Assembly: GCA_003013855.2 (NCBI GenBank)
Contig: ML058484.1
Location: forward strand, 11,602,215-11,666,214
Direction: 5' to 3'
From: Liriodendron chinense
Lineage: Eukaryota; Streptophyta; Magnoliopsida; Magnoliales; Magnoliaceae
DNA length: 64,000 bases
Below, in pieces: positions 1 to 12,200 of this stretch. Positions within the stretch are counted from its first letter, which is position 1, and each line of letters starts with the position of its first letter. The notes below the pieces were generated by a model. It saw only the letters and a list, made by a program, of their open reading frames with translations. It made no database searches and was not told the DNA's origin. The translations under genes were made by a program, and so were the position numbers.

Positions 1-170
1 AAATGAAACCGAGAAGGCATTGGTCAGGCTGCTAGGTCGTAGCTCACCTCTACCGGCTGTGTTCATAGGCGGTCAGCTGGTAGGCTCTTCACCTTAAGCC
101 TGACCCTACTCGAGCAAGCAAGAGCCATCTGATAATGCTCCTCAAAGAAGCAAGAGCTATCTGGCTGTAG
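1..170 (+). pseudogene. CC-type glutaredoxin, broken 3' part (left copy)
   Basis: This is the C-terminal half of a CC-type glutaredoxin, cut by the window edge. The frame starting near base 11 reads the family's substrate-binding segment LPAVFIGGQLVG, matching residues 66-77 of the intact copy at 14147-14473. After GGCTCT, 20 bases present in the intact copy are missing. The loss is flanked by a CTCT direct repeat, shifts the frame and gives a TAA at 95-97. Downstream, the C-terminal EARAIWL-coding segment is still recognisable and part of it appears twice (around 115-133 and 148-166). A few extra bases near 6-10 also disagree with the intact copy. The active-site half, if it survives, lies left of the window. 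The product would lack the C-terminal helix and the TGA-factor-binding tail, so I call it a pseudogene. Confidence 0.85.
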
Positions 171-1178
171 TACAATACAAATTCTGCTCTCATATCATAA
201 AAAAGAATTAAGTCACACACTCACACAGGAAAGAGTTATCTCGTAAATTTCTTGAGGACATAACTCTTTACGAACGTTTTATGAATTAGTTATGTATTAA
301 AGTTATATATGGAGTCTTAAGTTGATGGTTTAAAATACCATTAGTTATTGTTTTGGCGAAGAGCATAGTGTATTCATGAGGAGAAATGTTTCTTTGGAAA
401 GTTAAGTGGGTGTTTTGAATGTGAAATATGATATTTTCTTTCTTTTATGTCTATGTTTTTGCATTCTAAGGTGAAGTGATGAAATTTTCTGTATCTTTGG
501 TGGAGTTAGTCTTATAATGGTTCTCCAGGAGATAAAGGAAAACAAAGAAGAATACATGGAAAATGACCATATGAAACCATGTGCGAGCTTTATTCCTTGT
601 GGATTTATAGATAGTAAGTTGGTCCTAATTGATCTTAATTACTTTCTAGGTGGTGGGATCAAATGGGGTCCACTTAACCAGTTGGGAACTTTTTGCTCTG
701 TGTTTATGTGTCTGACTATGGATGGACCACTTGACAAAGCTCCCATTGATTGTTCACATGTCCCTGCTAAAGAATGGTGGCCCACTTTTGGGCAATGAAG
801 ATCTGTAGCCAATGGAACCTTTTCGATGTGGCCCACTTATAATAGGGCCTGATGAATGACCTGGATCACAACATGTTGAGGGCTAACAATTGTAGAGTAA
901 CAATGGCAAGCAATGCTTGCAGGTTTTTCTTACCGCTGATTTTCCCATGCAATTCCAACACATGATGCTAAATTCACTATTGGGGTCCTTGCCTTCTTCA
1001 GTGGTAGACTCACAAGAGTTTCAACGGGAGCTCATGCCTACCTATGATAAAAATAAAAATAAAAAATAAAAAATAAAATAAACTATTGCATGTGGGTCCA
1101 GCGTGGTAGACCCTACCTAGCAATGAAATCAATTGTAAATAATGGTCTGTCGCCTTGAGGCTTATCTGATACTATTAC

Positions 1179-1952
1179 TAGAGGTGGGCAACGATCCGGG
1201 CTGAGCCGAGTTAGCCCTAGTTTGGTTTGGCTTATTTTTGTGCCACCCCAATTTGTGGATCAGCCCGATTTGAATTTCGGGCCGACCCATGCGACCTGAG
1301 TTTGGTTTGCCCCAAAAAAATCTGGTTCAAGCCGCGATCGGTTTGGTAAAAAATTTCAAACCGGGCTGGGCCAAGCCCGAGCAAGTGGTGGCTCCTTTTT
1401 TTTTCGTTTGTTTAAATAAAAAAGAATTTAAAAAGTTAGAAAAAAAATACAAAAGTATTTTACTACTTGATGTTTTACATCCTCCGAAGGAAGAGTGCAA
1501 CTTCAAAGTAGACATGTAAGAGCCTTTTCCAAACAAAAGTACACGAGCATAATTTTACAAGTGCCAGGAAACAGTGTGCATTCATGTATATGTATTATGT
1601 ATATCCACACCATCATGTATATGTATTATCCACGCCATTCATCCGTTTTTAAATATCATTTTAGGACATGATCCCAAAATAGAATCATATCCAAAGCTCA
1701 AGTGGATCACACCATAGGAAACAATCAATGTGCTTATAATCTACGAGCCGAATCAAACTGAGTTGAATTAAACTGAGCTTCGAGCCAAACTGAGCCGATG
1801 CTGCCCTAGCTTGAGCTTGGTTTGTTTTTTCAAACGAACTTGTCTCTGAGGTTTGGTTTGGTTTGAGGTTCCATTGGAACCAATCCAAGCCAAGCTTTTT
1901 CAAACCAATCCGAGCTGAACTTTAGAGCTGGCTTGGTTTGTGCCCACCTCTA
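1179..1952. mobile_element. hAT-like non-autonomous DNA transposon with perfect 8-bp TSD
   Basis: The ends are a perfect 12-base terminal inverted repeat, TAGAGGTGGGCA at 1179-1190 and its complement at 1941-1952. The flanks carry an identical 8-base duplication, ACTATTAC, at 1171-1178 and 1953-1960. An 8-base target duplication with TAG-starting ends is the hAT signature. No transposase reading frame is visible inside. The interior is rich in variants of a GAGCC/GGTTTGG-like motif. The paralogous block at about 15365-15400 is an empty site, which confirms the element's boundaries. Confidence 0.9.
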
Positions 1953-2765
1953 ACTATTACTAAACATCGTCCTACGATGCAAGTGGAAAGTATATGAATC
2001 TAAGGGGGCTGCGATCAAATACACCCCAATGGATGGTTTAAAAAGCTTCTACCTCCCACATACAGTGGTTGTTTCACGTGTACTTGACATCTGACCCATC
2101 GAAAATGTCACCCCTCCTTGCAGATCATTGAGCACGAAATATCAGACTGATCCACTCATCAGGTTGTGCACACATTAGCCATCGATCGTATCTATATTGT
2201 GCCCCAAATGATGGACAGATCAGCCTGATTTTTGGGTGAAGTAATCTGAAGGGGCCTCAACCTTTTCAATGGCTCAGATGACATACAAGTGTGGGAAGCT
2301 CACCAGGTGGGCAAGGTAGAAAGGAAACTTTACCATACATCATGGTGTATGGGATCATTCTTCCATGTGAAAATGAAGCGCTGGTGTTTCTAAGAATATT
2401 TAGATTTTGTAGTTCTTGTGATAATACTTCAACAGTGTGTTTTCATAAGTTTTGAGAATTTTCCGTACATTCTCCCGCAGAATAGTTAGAATGCGTAGTT
2501 CTTGAAATAATTCCCAAAAAACCTGTTTTCGTTTTTTTTTTCTTTTTTCTTTTTCGAGGGCGAGGGAGAGACTATTTTCCTATACATTTGCTTACATTTC
2601 TTTTTTTGTTTAACCATTTTCATAGAATCGTCCAACACTTTTCACTATTATCCAAAAATAACCTGCCATATGACTCTTCCATGCGGATTCTTGAGCAGTG
2701 AAATTCGTATTGATGAAAGTATCCTTATCCCCTGGTGAAGAGGTGTTTTCATGCCGCTCAGAGGT
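1953..2765. other. Non-coding, duplicated flank then no recognised feature
   Basis: Up to about 2410 this is the right part of the duplicated block. From 2411 to 2765 I see only AT-rich intergenic sequence with a T-rich tract near 2528-2555 and no supportable gene. Confidence 0.5.
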
Positions 2766-3385
2766 TAGGTGGGGCTGGCCTTCTTAATTTTTGTGACAGA
2801 TCCACACCATTCACCAGTTTCACCTAATCATTTAGGTGGTGTGCCTAAAAAAATGAAGCAGATCCAAAGCTTAAGTGGTCTATGGGGTAGGAAGAATTGG
2901 GAGGGAAATGCCTATGGTTGAAAACCTTCTTAGTCCACTATGATGTTTATATGCCATCCAAACCCTAACGTAATTTAAATCACTCGTAGGGTCATTCCCA
3001 CTTTCGTGTTCCCAGAGAGTGTGTCAATAGGTGGGCTTTAAATACCCATTGTTTCCCACGTTGTGGCCCACACGAGTTTTGCATTGTTTCATTTTTATGG
3101 GCTCATGCCCGAAAATGATCTGGTAGAACTGGTAGACGGAGCATTATGGTGGGCCAGCCCCACCATCTTGTCAACAAGAAACTTGACTTTTCCCATGCTA
3201 CTGATCCTGAAGCTAGATGGGCCTCGTGATGTTTGTGACAAATCTACCTGGTCCACTAGTTTTCCCAGACCATTTTAGATGGTGTGACAAACTTTGAGGC
3301 ACATTCAAAAATCAAGTGGGCCATATGGCAGGAAAAAGTAGGGCAAGGAAATGCCCACCGTTGAAACCTTCAAAGTATCCATCGT

Positions 3386-4754
3386 GATGTTTATATTGCA
3401 TGCAAACTGTTCATAAGGCCATTCAAATCATTCATAGGGTCATTCCCACTGGGATGGACTGAAATCACCAAAATAGTAACCTGATCCAGAGCTTCTATGG
3501 ACTTCTATGGTCATTCCCACTGCATTCAATAACTACTGTGCCCTGCCGTGTGACCCACTTAAGCTTTCGGTCTACCTCGTTTTCGGCCCACGCATGCCCT
3601 AAAATGATTTGGAAAAATTGCTGGATGGAGTGGATTTCGATCTACTGCTTAATACTCACTATTTCCTAACCGTGATGTCTTTTCAGACAACTGCAAAAGG
3701 GAGGTGGGGCCCACTGATGTTTGTAACAAATTCATCATGTCCATCAGTTTTGCCAGACCATTTTAGGCAGTGGCCTTAACCTTGAGGCAACTTCAAAACT
3801 CAAGTGGGCCACACGGTAATAAAAAGTGAGAGGAAAATGCCTAAACCTTCAGAAGGTCCAACGTGATTTTTCTTTTGCCGTTCACCTTTCATAAGGTCGT
3901 TCTCACTGGGATGGATTGAAAACACCAAAATAGTTGGATAATTGAAAACTTTTGTGGCCCCAATGAGTGTGTTAAGGGTGGGCATTCAATACTCACTGTT
4001 TCCTGCGGCGTGGTCCACTTGAGTTTTGGGTCAGCCTCATTTTTCAGCCCACACCCCATAATGATCCGGCAAACCTGGTGGACGGAGCTAATTTATAAAA
4101 AGAATTACGGTGGGCTCCACCATCTTGTCTGCAAGTGGCCGTTTAATACAATATTTCCTAAACGTGACGTCTTTTCATGCAACTGCCGGCTAGGCGTAGC
4201 CCACCGTCATGATGTTTGCGAGAAGCCCATTCGGCTCACTAGTTTTGTCAGACCATTTTAGGCCTTGGGCCGAGCTTTGAGGCAAAAAAAAAAAAAAAAA
4301 AACTAATTAAAAACTCAAGTGGGCCACATGGTATTAAAAAGTAGGGAGGGAAATGTCTACAGTTAAAACCTTGGAAGGGTCCACCGTGATGTTTATATGC
4401 CATACAAACCATTTATGAACTAATGTCTACCGTTGAAACCTTGGAATGGTCTACCCTAATGTTTATATGCCATTCAAACCGTTCATGTGGTCATTCAGAC
4501 CCTTCATGAGGTCGTTCTCACTGGGATGAACAGAAATACACCAAAATAGTTGCCTGATCCAAAACTTTCGTGACCCCATCGAGTGTGTCAATGGTGGGCA
4601 TTCAATACTCACTGTTTCCTGCAGTGTGGCCCACTTGAGTTTTGGATCTTTCTCATTTTTAGGTCCACCCTAGAATGATCTGACAAAACTGTTGGCTGGA
4701 GCTGATTCCTCAAAAACATTATGGTGAGCCCCTTGTTTTTTAAACTTCCTAAAT
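3386..4754 (+). repeat. 1.37-kb tandem duplication, copy 1
   Basis: This copy is nearly identical by eye to 4755-6126. Both begin GATGTTTATATTGCATGC and both end in TTTTTTAAACTTCCTAAAT. Small indels distinguish them, such as the length of an A-tract near 4286-4303. Each unit itself contains several MITE segments. Confidence 0.85.
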
Positions 4755-6126
4755 GATGTTTATATTGCATGCAAACTGTTCATAAGGCCATTCAAAATCA
4801 TTCATAGGGTCATTCCCACTCGGATGGACTGAAATCACCAAAATAGTAACTGATCCAGAGCTTCTATGGACTTCTATGGTCATTCCCACTGCATTCAATA
4901 ACTACTGTGTCCTACCATGTGACCCACTTAAGCTTTCGATCTACCTCATTTTCGGCCCACGCATGCCCTAAAATGATTTGGAAAAATTGATGGATGGAGT
5001 GGATTTCGATCCACCGCTTAATACTCACTATTTCCTAACCGTGATGTCTTTTCAGACAACTGCAAAAGGGAAGTAGGGCCCACTGATGTTTGTAACAAAT
5101 TCATCATGTCCATCAGTTTTGCCAGACCATTTTAGGCAGTGGCCTTAACCTTGAGGCAACTTCAAAACTCAAGTGGGCCACACGGTAATAAAAAGTGAGA
5201 GGAAAATGCCTAAACCTAGGTCCAACGTGATTTTTCTTTTACCGTTAACCTTTCATAATGTCGTTCTCACTGGGATGGATTGAAATCACCAAAATAGTTG
5301 GATAATTGAAAACTTTTGTGGCCCCAATGAGTGTGTTAAGGGTGGGCATTCAATACTCACTGTTTCCTGTGGCGTGGTCCACTTGAGTTTTAGGTCAGCC
5401 TCATTTTTGGGCCCACGCCCCATAATGATCTGGCAAAACTGGTGGACGGAGCTAATTTATAAAAAGCATTATGGTGGGCTCCACCATCTTGTCTGCAAGT
5501 GGCCTTTTAATACAATATTTTCTAAACGTGACGTCTTTTCATGCAACTGCCGAAAGCTAGGCGTAGCCCACCGTCATGATGTTTGCGAGAAACCCATTCG
5601 GCTCACTAGTTTTGTCAGACCATTTTAAGCCTTGGGCCGAGCTTTGAGGCAAAAAAAAAAAACAAAACAAAACAAAATAAAAAACTCAAGTGGGCCACAG
5701 GGTATTAAAATGTAGGGAGGGAAATGTCTAGCGTTAAAACCTTGGAAGGGTCCACCGTGATGTTTATATGCCATACAAACCATTTTTGACCTAATGTCTA
5801 CCGTTGAAACCTTGGAATGGTCCACCCTGATGTTTATATGCCATTCAAACCGTTCATGAGGTCATTCAGACCCTTCATGAGGTCGTTCTCACTGGGATGA
5901 ACAGAAAAACACCAAAATAGTAGCCTGATCCAAAACTTCCGTGATCCCATCGAGTGTGTCAATGGTGGGCATTCAATACTCACTGTTTCCTGCAGTGTGG
6001 CCCACTTAAGTTTTGGATCTGCCTCATTTTTAAGGTCCACCCTAAAATGATCTGACAAAACTGTTGGCTGGAGCTGATTCCTCAAAAACATTATGGTGAG
6101 CCCCTTGTTTTTTAAACTTCCTAAAT
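4755..6126 (+). repeat. 1.37-kb tandem duplication, copy 2
   Basis: Second, directly adjacent copy of 3386-4754. The junction at 4754/4755 sits at a TGATG shared by unit start and flank, consistent with unequal exchange or replication slippage between short homologies. Confidence 0.85.
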
Positions 6127-6506
6127 GTGACAGTCTTTTCATGCAACTGCTGAAGCTAGGTGGGGCCCGGTGGTGATGTTTGTGACAAATCCACCCGGTC
6201 TACCAGTTTTACGGGATTATTTTAGACGGTGGACTGATTGTTGAAGCAAATTCAAAACTCTAATGGGCCACATGGGAGGAAAAAGTGGCGAGACAAATGC
6301 CTACCATGGAAACCTTCCATGGGTCCACCGTTGATGTTTATATGCCATCCAAAGCATTCATAAGGCCATTTAAACCGTGATGTTTATCATAATGTCATTC
6401 TCACTAGGATGGACTGAAAACACCAAAATAATAGCCAGATCAAAAACTTCTGGAGCCCCCACGATTATGCATACGGGCGTTCAATACCTACTGTTTTCTA
6501 CTGTTT

Positions 6507-7055
6507 TGATGCAGGAAATAGACTCCTTGATCGAGGATGTGGATGACGCACATTCCTAATGGAGATGGATCAAAAAAAGGCCAAGCAAAATCGACAATCG
6601 ACAACCCTCATCGACCAATCGGACCCTGGTCGACCGGCCGAATTTTAGCTCAAAAATTCAGCCTGCATGCTGGACAGTTTTAGACACTAGCTGACCGGTC
6701 GCTCCTCATCAACGACCCGGTAGTACTCTACATTGTTGTGCGAATTTTGCAATTTCTTTCTGGTTTTAGCAAATTTACTTTCGTTTCTTTTTAGGATTCT
6801 TTTTTATTGTGCAAGTTAGGTTTACATAAGGTTTAGTTTTATTATAAATAGTCATTTTATTTTATTGTTAAACAATTCATCTTTTGATTAATACAAATTA
6901 TTTGAGTTTTTTACTCTGTTTTTGTTTATGGATTCGAGTGTTTATTTGTCCATTTGAAGAAGACTGGTTGTGGAGTCCCATTAGATTCGTAGATTGAGAT
7001 CAGTTATCCTGTAAGAGAGACGGTGTTCGATCTCACCCCGTCTACGCTTCGCCCA
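6507..7055 (+). repeat. 5' LTR of the short LTR element
   Basis: 549 bases, beginning TGATGCAGG and ending CGCCCA. It carries several CGACCGGTCG-like motifs, and TATAAATA near 6844 is a candidate promoter. It matches the outer parts of 8075-9237. Confidence 0.85.
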
Positions 7056-7057
7056 AT

Positions 7058-7069
7058 TGGTATCAGAGC
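7058..7069 (+). promoter_or_regulatory. Primer binding site (tRNA-iMet type)
   Basis: TGGTATCAGAGC lies two bases after the 5' LTR end, which is the usual place and sequence for initiator-methionine-tRNA-primed plant LTR elements. Confidence 0.85.
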
Positions 7070-7178
7070 GACGAACAATCTCGGGTTGATTTTTCTTTGC
7101 AAGGCAAGGACAAAATCATGTGGATGGAGATCTAGGGATTCATCTATCGGAAAGAAACAAAACTTTTCACCGAGAGAG

Positions 7179-7949
7179 ATGAAGACTATGCAAGGGTCAC
7201 AAGTTTCCCTCCACTGTTTTGTGGATGCACCAATTCCGGCACATACTCAAAGCAAGATCCATCGCAGAGACACATATGCGTATGGAAATCATCACGTACA
7301 CCGATTAGATCAAACAGATCGATACTACAAAAGGGAGATAGACATTCCTGACTTCGATGGACGGAGTAACATCTATGATTGGATCTTAGGAGTCGAATAC
7401 TTCTTCAACTACAATCTGATTCTAGAGGAGAGAAGAATTGTAATCGCAACATGCCATCTGTCGGATGAAGCTTGAGATTGGTGGATGTACGTTTAATACA
7501 GTCGGAGGCAAGAAGGAAAACCACCAACTCACTCGTGGTTGCGGATGAAGCGACAATTACTAACACAATTCCAATACACCATTGTTTCTGAAGTTAATCA
7601 AGCTCTTTCAAAAGCGGACGAGGTCGTTATTCCAGGAATTTTGGACGAGGCGAAAGATCCTATAGATGTTTCAGAAACCTTGAATCCCATTATACATGAC
7701 AAGGAAGAAAAACATGTAGACATCCCCGCTAATGTCATGCCAGCAATGCTAGAGTTTGAGGCGATCATGGACGAAGAATTTTCTGCAGATTCATTCCCTA
7801 TGCAAGATGGTGTTTTTTCTCAGGTGAAGCCAATCTTCAGCAGCGCGGTTGGTATGGCCGATCCGTTTGTAATTTTCTTTGTTCACGTTGAGAACAATAC
7901 AACGAAGCTTGCTGTACTATGCCAAGGCATGGCCAAGGACATGTATTGA
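7179..7949 (+). pseudogene. Gypsy-type gag relic
   Basis: The frame from the ATG at 7179 reads a central segment with IDIPDFDGR, a YDWILGVEYFF stretch and LILEERRIVIA. This follows the usual order of plant Ty3/gypsy Gag (DIPxFDG, xDWxxxVExFF, EExxV). After SDEA there is an in-frame TGA at about 7473, then DWWMYV, a second stop, and SRRQEGKPP followed by RMKRQLL, also in the Gag order. The second part (7539-7949) is acidic and unlike Gag. No CCHC knuckle is visible. I infer a capsid-protein relic; it cannot encode a complete Gag. Confidence 0.65.
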
Positions 7950-8061
7950 CAATCAAGTCCATTGACAAATCTGGACACGAAGCACAAACTGAGGTCGTGG
8001 AAGAAGATGAATGAAGATCGCTACCATAACTTGAGGCAAAACTCGAGGTCAAGTTTTCTGC

Positions 8062-8074
8062 AAGTGGGGGAGTC
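8062..8074 (+). promoter_or_regulatory. Polypurine tract
   Basis: AAGTGGGGGAGTC stands directly before the 3' LTR start (TGATATAGG at 8075), the expected plus-strand primer. Confidence 0.8.
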
Positions 8075-9237
8075 TGATATAGGGAGTGGACTCCTTGATT
8101 GAGGAAGTGGATCACGCACATTCCTAATGGAGATGGACCAGACGAAGGTCGAGAAAAATCAACAATCGACAGCCCTCATCGACTGGTTGGACCCCCTAGT
8201 CAACCGGCCGAATTTCATCTAAAAAATTCAGCCTGCACGCTGGACAATTTCGAATGCTGGCCAACCAGTCGCTTGTTGGAAATCCGGTCAGCGGAAGCAA
8301 CGAAGAAGATCAAACAATCACTATAGAACCACACAAGCAATCAACGCAAAAGCATACGAATTTTACATGGAAAACCCTTGCAAGAAAAAACTACGGCACA
8401 AAACGACACCTCCACTATGAATCTCAGATGATTACAGAGCTAGAACTACCCAAGTAGATCCCAAAGATGAACAAAACTCTCAAACCTCTCTCCCCAAAAT
8501 CCTAATCTCGTTTAAATCAGTTAGTTATTACTTAGCATGATTCCTACCACGATTAGGAAACGTTTATATAAGAGAAGAACCGAATTTGGAAACAAGTAGC
8601 GCGAAAACCGCGCAAAGATTCAAATCCCGCACGTGGCCGACCGGTTGGTGACCAACCAAATCGGTTCAAAGAGTTTCTCCAAAAAACATGCCTGATGCCC
8701 AATTAATTCGACCGGTCGAGCGACAGGTCAGGAGCCTCTCCAGAATCTGTCCACCTCCTCTGTGCAAATATGTACATTGATTGACCGATCGGTGGACTTT
8801 GTTTTAGCTCAGTTTTGAGGCCTTTTTCAACATCGCTGACCAGCCACCCCTCATCAATGACCGATCGACGACCCCTGACAACCGGTCGGCAGTGCTCTGC
8901 GAATTTCTTTCCATTTTTTTAGCGAATTTACTTCTATTTCTTTCTAGGATTCTTTTCTTGTTGCACAATTTAGGTTGGCTTATGTAATTAGGGTTTCCTA
9001 AGGTTTTCTAGTCTTTAGTTTTATTATAAATAGTCATTTTATTTCATTGTTAAGTAGTTCATCATTTGATTAATACAAATTATTTCAGTTTTTTACTATG
9101 TTTTGCTCGTGAATTTGAGTATTCTTTCATGGATTTGAAGAAGACTGGTTGAGGAGTCCTAGTAGATCTATGAATTCAGATCAGTTATCCTATGAGAGAA
9201 ATGGTGTTCAATCTCGACTTGTCTATGCTGCACCATG
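8075..9237 (+). repeat. 3' LTR with internal insertion
   Basis: This LTR starts TGATATAGG and ends GCACCA. It aligns with the 5' LTR at both ends, but about 600 extra bases lie between roughly 8274 and 8850. The insert begins TGTTGGAAATCC, as an LTR might, and contains further ACCGGT motifs. I could not define its ends or a target duplication. The LTR is clearly diverged from its partner, so the element is not young. Confidence 0.75.
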
Positions 9238-9242
9238 TTTGG

Positions 9243-12200
9243 CCTACTTGATTTCGGGATCTACTTCTTTTTTGGGTCTGAGCTGTAAATTAATGCCTTG
9301 AAACTGGTGAATGGAGGTAGATTTGTAGAAGGTTTATAGCATGCTATCCCTAGGATATAATTACCGGACGTATGATCTCGATAGCTTACACACTTCATGT
9401 GAGACCCACCACCAAGAGCACCACCATACCTTCCTCGTACACTCAAGGAAAAAAAAAAAAAATTTGAAAAGAGAGAGGAGGCAATGTGTAAAACGCAAGA
9501 GACGGAAACTTCCTTTTTATATAGAAATGAAAGAAAGAGACTTAATCTCACTATGACATCTGCACTATATGTACATGCCACGTGTATGGAGTGGCGGTTC
9601 ATGTTCTTATAGCGTAGTATATATAAAATCACCATGAATCTGACATTTATGGCAATGCTTTGTGAATCACAATGAATCAACAACTGCTGTAGGGGAGTAA
9701 TATCCCATTAACTATAAAAATGAATTGGCAACAATCTCTGATAGTGGCATGTGACCCAATCAAATCCCACCATATCGGGTCACTAAGGATATCCGTAGTG
9801 ATTCGATCACCAAGCAATATGCTCTTGTGAGTTTCACAGTCACTTGGCCTGATTTCTAAGTTGATTTAGCTTGACCGGGTTTTAAGTCAAGTCGCTGATT
9901 TTTAAAACTATAAATCCTCCCAGTGCCTTACATTTAATAACTCGGCTCAATTTCCAGACTATTTGAGTTGATTCAGCCGAGTTTTGAGACAATTCACTAA
10001 GTTTAAAATTATGAATCCCACCAATGCCCTACATGTCGCACATGGCTAACCATGATGAAGCCAATGTAGTATAAAATTCGGGTGCAACCCTCACATTCAA
10101 CTTTGGTGAGTCATTAGGCATCAAACATTACTTCCTTAGTGGGGTTGCAGGTTGTAACCCTAATCCCTAACATGGTCTAATGAAAATGAGACATTTGTGA
10201 AGATCACGTCTGGGGCTCACAATTTGTTCCCTTATAAGGAGTGGTGATGTCACCATTTTTATTGCAAGCCTTGCATCTGACTCACACATGCAATGCATTT
10301 TTATCAGACAGCGTCAAAGTTACATGGGATTCCCGTGATGCATTTTTAGTTGGCTACATCAAGGCTCAAATGCGATTCCAATAACAGTTGATTATATGCA
10401 ATTAGGCTTCAAAACATACATTTGTCCACATATGCACTTTGTTTTTATGTGACACAAGCATACATCAGTATACATGCACATAACATACATGGCTAACCAG
10501 TTAAAAAAAATTCTAAATGTGGCCATGCATGCATGAACTGTGGACACATTTATACATACATGGATAGAAAATGAGAGGAGGAGGAATGTCAACTTTAGGT
10601 TGGATGTAGATAAAGAGGAATGTGAGCACGGATCGTGGCATCCCAAGTTCAGGTGAGGTGCGCACATATATTGTACAAATGGATGTCTTTTTCCTCTTTA
10701 GCTCTCCCATGTTGACGATCCATTCCCCCCCTTTTCTTTTTATCTTTTTCTAAAAAAGCTTTCTGGATTCGACTCACCATCTAAAAAGCAGATTTCCTAT
10801 CTTCTCCTTTATTAGGATTTTGCTAGTCGCAGTCGGATGCGATCCAACCGCTTCAGATCATTCTCCCACTTGTGGATGGAGCATATAGCCTAAAATTTGC
10901 AGTGATCGGACAATCACAGACCTCCATTGGTCTTTCGGTCAAATGGATGGTTGAAATGAAATGACCAGATAGTTGTATAAGCTTTGTTCCATCTACTATC
11001 GTGGATGGAGCTAGCATAGCCTGAAAATCACTGTTCGGACGATCCTAACCATTCATTTTGTGTGGCTATCAAATGGATTATTAAAAATAAATTCCAGATT
11101 TCAGACTTAGTGGAAAAAAATCTGATGGCTAAGATTATCTGTTCTCTGTTTTTTAGGCAATTATCTATCAACAGTGGGGCTTACGGTTTGAACGGTTAGG
11201 ATTACCGTATATGTGTGGTACGTCTGGAGAGGACGGATCAACACTTTTATGCAAGTTACTGAATGGAAGTCCCTTTCAAGCGACACGCGGCGAACATGTA
11301 CGGTGATTACGACCGTTGATTCCGTGTGCCAACATGTGGATTGCCTATAAGACTAAAAATGATATTATTTGGACAACTCTGACCTTCCAGGTATTGTAAT
11401 TTATACTGGTCGAATGTGGACCGCTACTCTAAAGGTTCATTTTGGAGGACACTTACCGGACGTCTATGACCGTTCAATTCCTTTGCCTTTTGTCATATGG
11501 CCCATCCACGTTGTGTTCCACCAGAAGAACGTTGGATCACGCCCTGTTTGCCACGTGTATCTTGAGTAGGTAACGGCACATAACATTTATACAGCAACCT
11601 GCATGTTAGCAATCCTACACCCGAGGATACATTGTGTGCTCGGGTTCTCAGTTTATAAAAGTGGACTCATTGTTCGGTAATCCAAACCATTGGTTTTCTG
11701 CACCATAATGTAGATGGAAATATATACCCAGAAAATCTCCAAGACTGAAGATCCTAACCTGGACAACAATTGTCTACATTCAACTAATGTCTAAGATTTT
11801 CTTTGATGACCTTCTGGTGTTGGAGATTTTAAATGGGGCGGTGTCCATCCGTAGTAGCACCCAAAGTATATATAATTTCTCAATTACATCATTAATAAAA
11901 GAAATTAAAACTTTAATTCAAAATTACCTAAAATAGTGAAAACTCTCTCGAAAGCTTAATTTGAAGGAAAAAAAGAAAAAAAAATCAACTAAACATTAAA
12001 TGAGTATTCCTAACATTATTACAAATAACTTCTAAAACATTAAAAATCCTAAATGACAAGATTGAGGAGATGCAATGAAAATGAAAATTTATAAATAATT
12101 AGTTTTTCCCAAAATCATAAGTTTGGATTGAAGGTGTGCCTGTCCGTGACAAAAATGGATGACTTTAGCCGTTGTATCATGATGATACTTAGATCAAAAG

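Larger units (their letters stand above)
1..2410 (+). repeat. Segmental duplication, left copy
   Basis: This block is collinear with 14296-16030. Matches are the glutaredoxin 3' end, the stretch around 640-980 (like 14930-15300), and the stretch around 1985-2405 (like 15640-16025). The two copies differ by insertions: an hAT-like element at 1179-1952 here and a different middle segment at about 14640-14925 in the other copy. The duplication includes non-coding sequence well past the gene, so it arose at DNA level and not by retroposition. Confidence 0.85.
2766..6506. repeat. Array of degenerate foldback-MITE units
   Basis: Short phrases recur on both strands every few hundred bases: a GTGGGCCACA-type segment, CACTGTTTCCT, TTCTCACTGGGATGGA and CACCAAAATAG. 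They match sub-segments of the foldback MITE family seen elsewhere in the window (for example 41260-41692). The short open frames here repeat one another and are MITE sequence, not genes. The array ends at the LTR element inserted at 6507; its sequence resumes at about 9243-9330. Confidence 0.65.
6507..9237 (+). mobile_element. Short non-autonomous LTR retrotransposon, TSD TGTTT
   Basis: All landmarks of a complete element are visible. There is a 5' LTR at 6507-7055, a tRNA-iMet-type primer site at 7058, a reduced internal region of about 1 kb with a gag relic, a polypurine tract at 8062-8074 and a 3' LTR at 8075-9237. The flanking duplication TGTTT is at 6502-6506 and 9238-9242. No protease, reverse transcriptase or integrase is present, so movement would need an autonomous partner. 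It landed in a MITE: flank sequence resumes at 9243 with TGGCCTACTTG, the continuation of a phrase repeated throughout the array. Confidence 0.85.

Noticed and set aside
517..798. 93-codon open frame near the left edge
   Set aside because: The paralogous sequence at 14938-15160 does not keep the frame, so it is not under coding constraint.
4010..5628. Pair of similar 83- and 84-codon frames as a small gene family
   Set aside because: They are the same MITE segment in the two copies of the 1.37-kb tandem duplication, with no promoter, domain or independent conservation.
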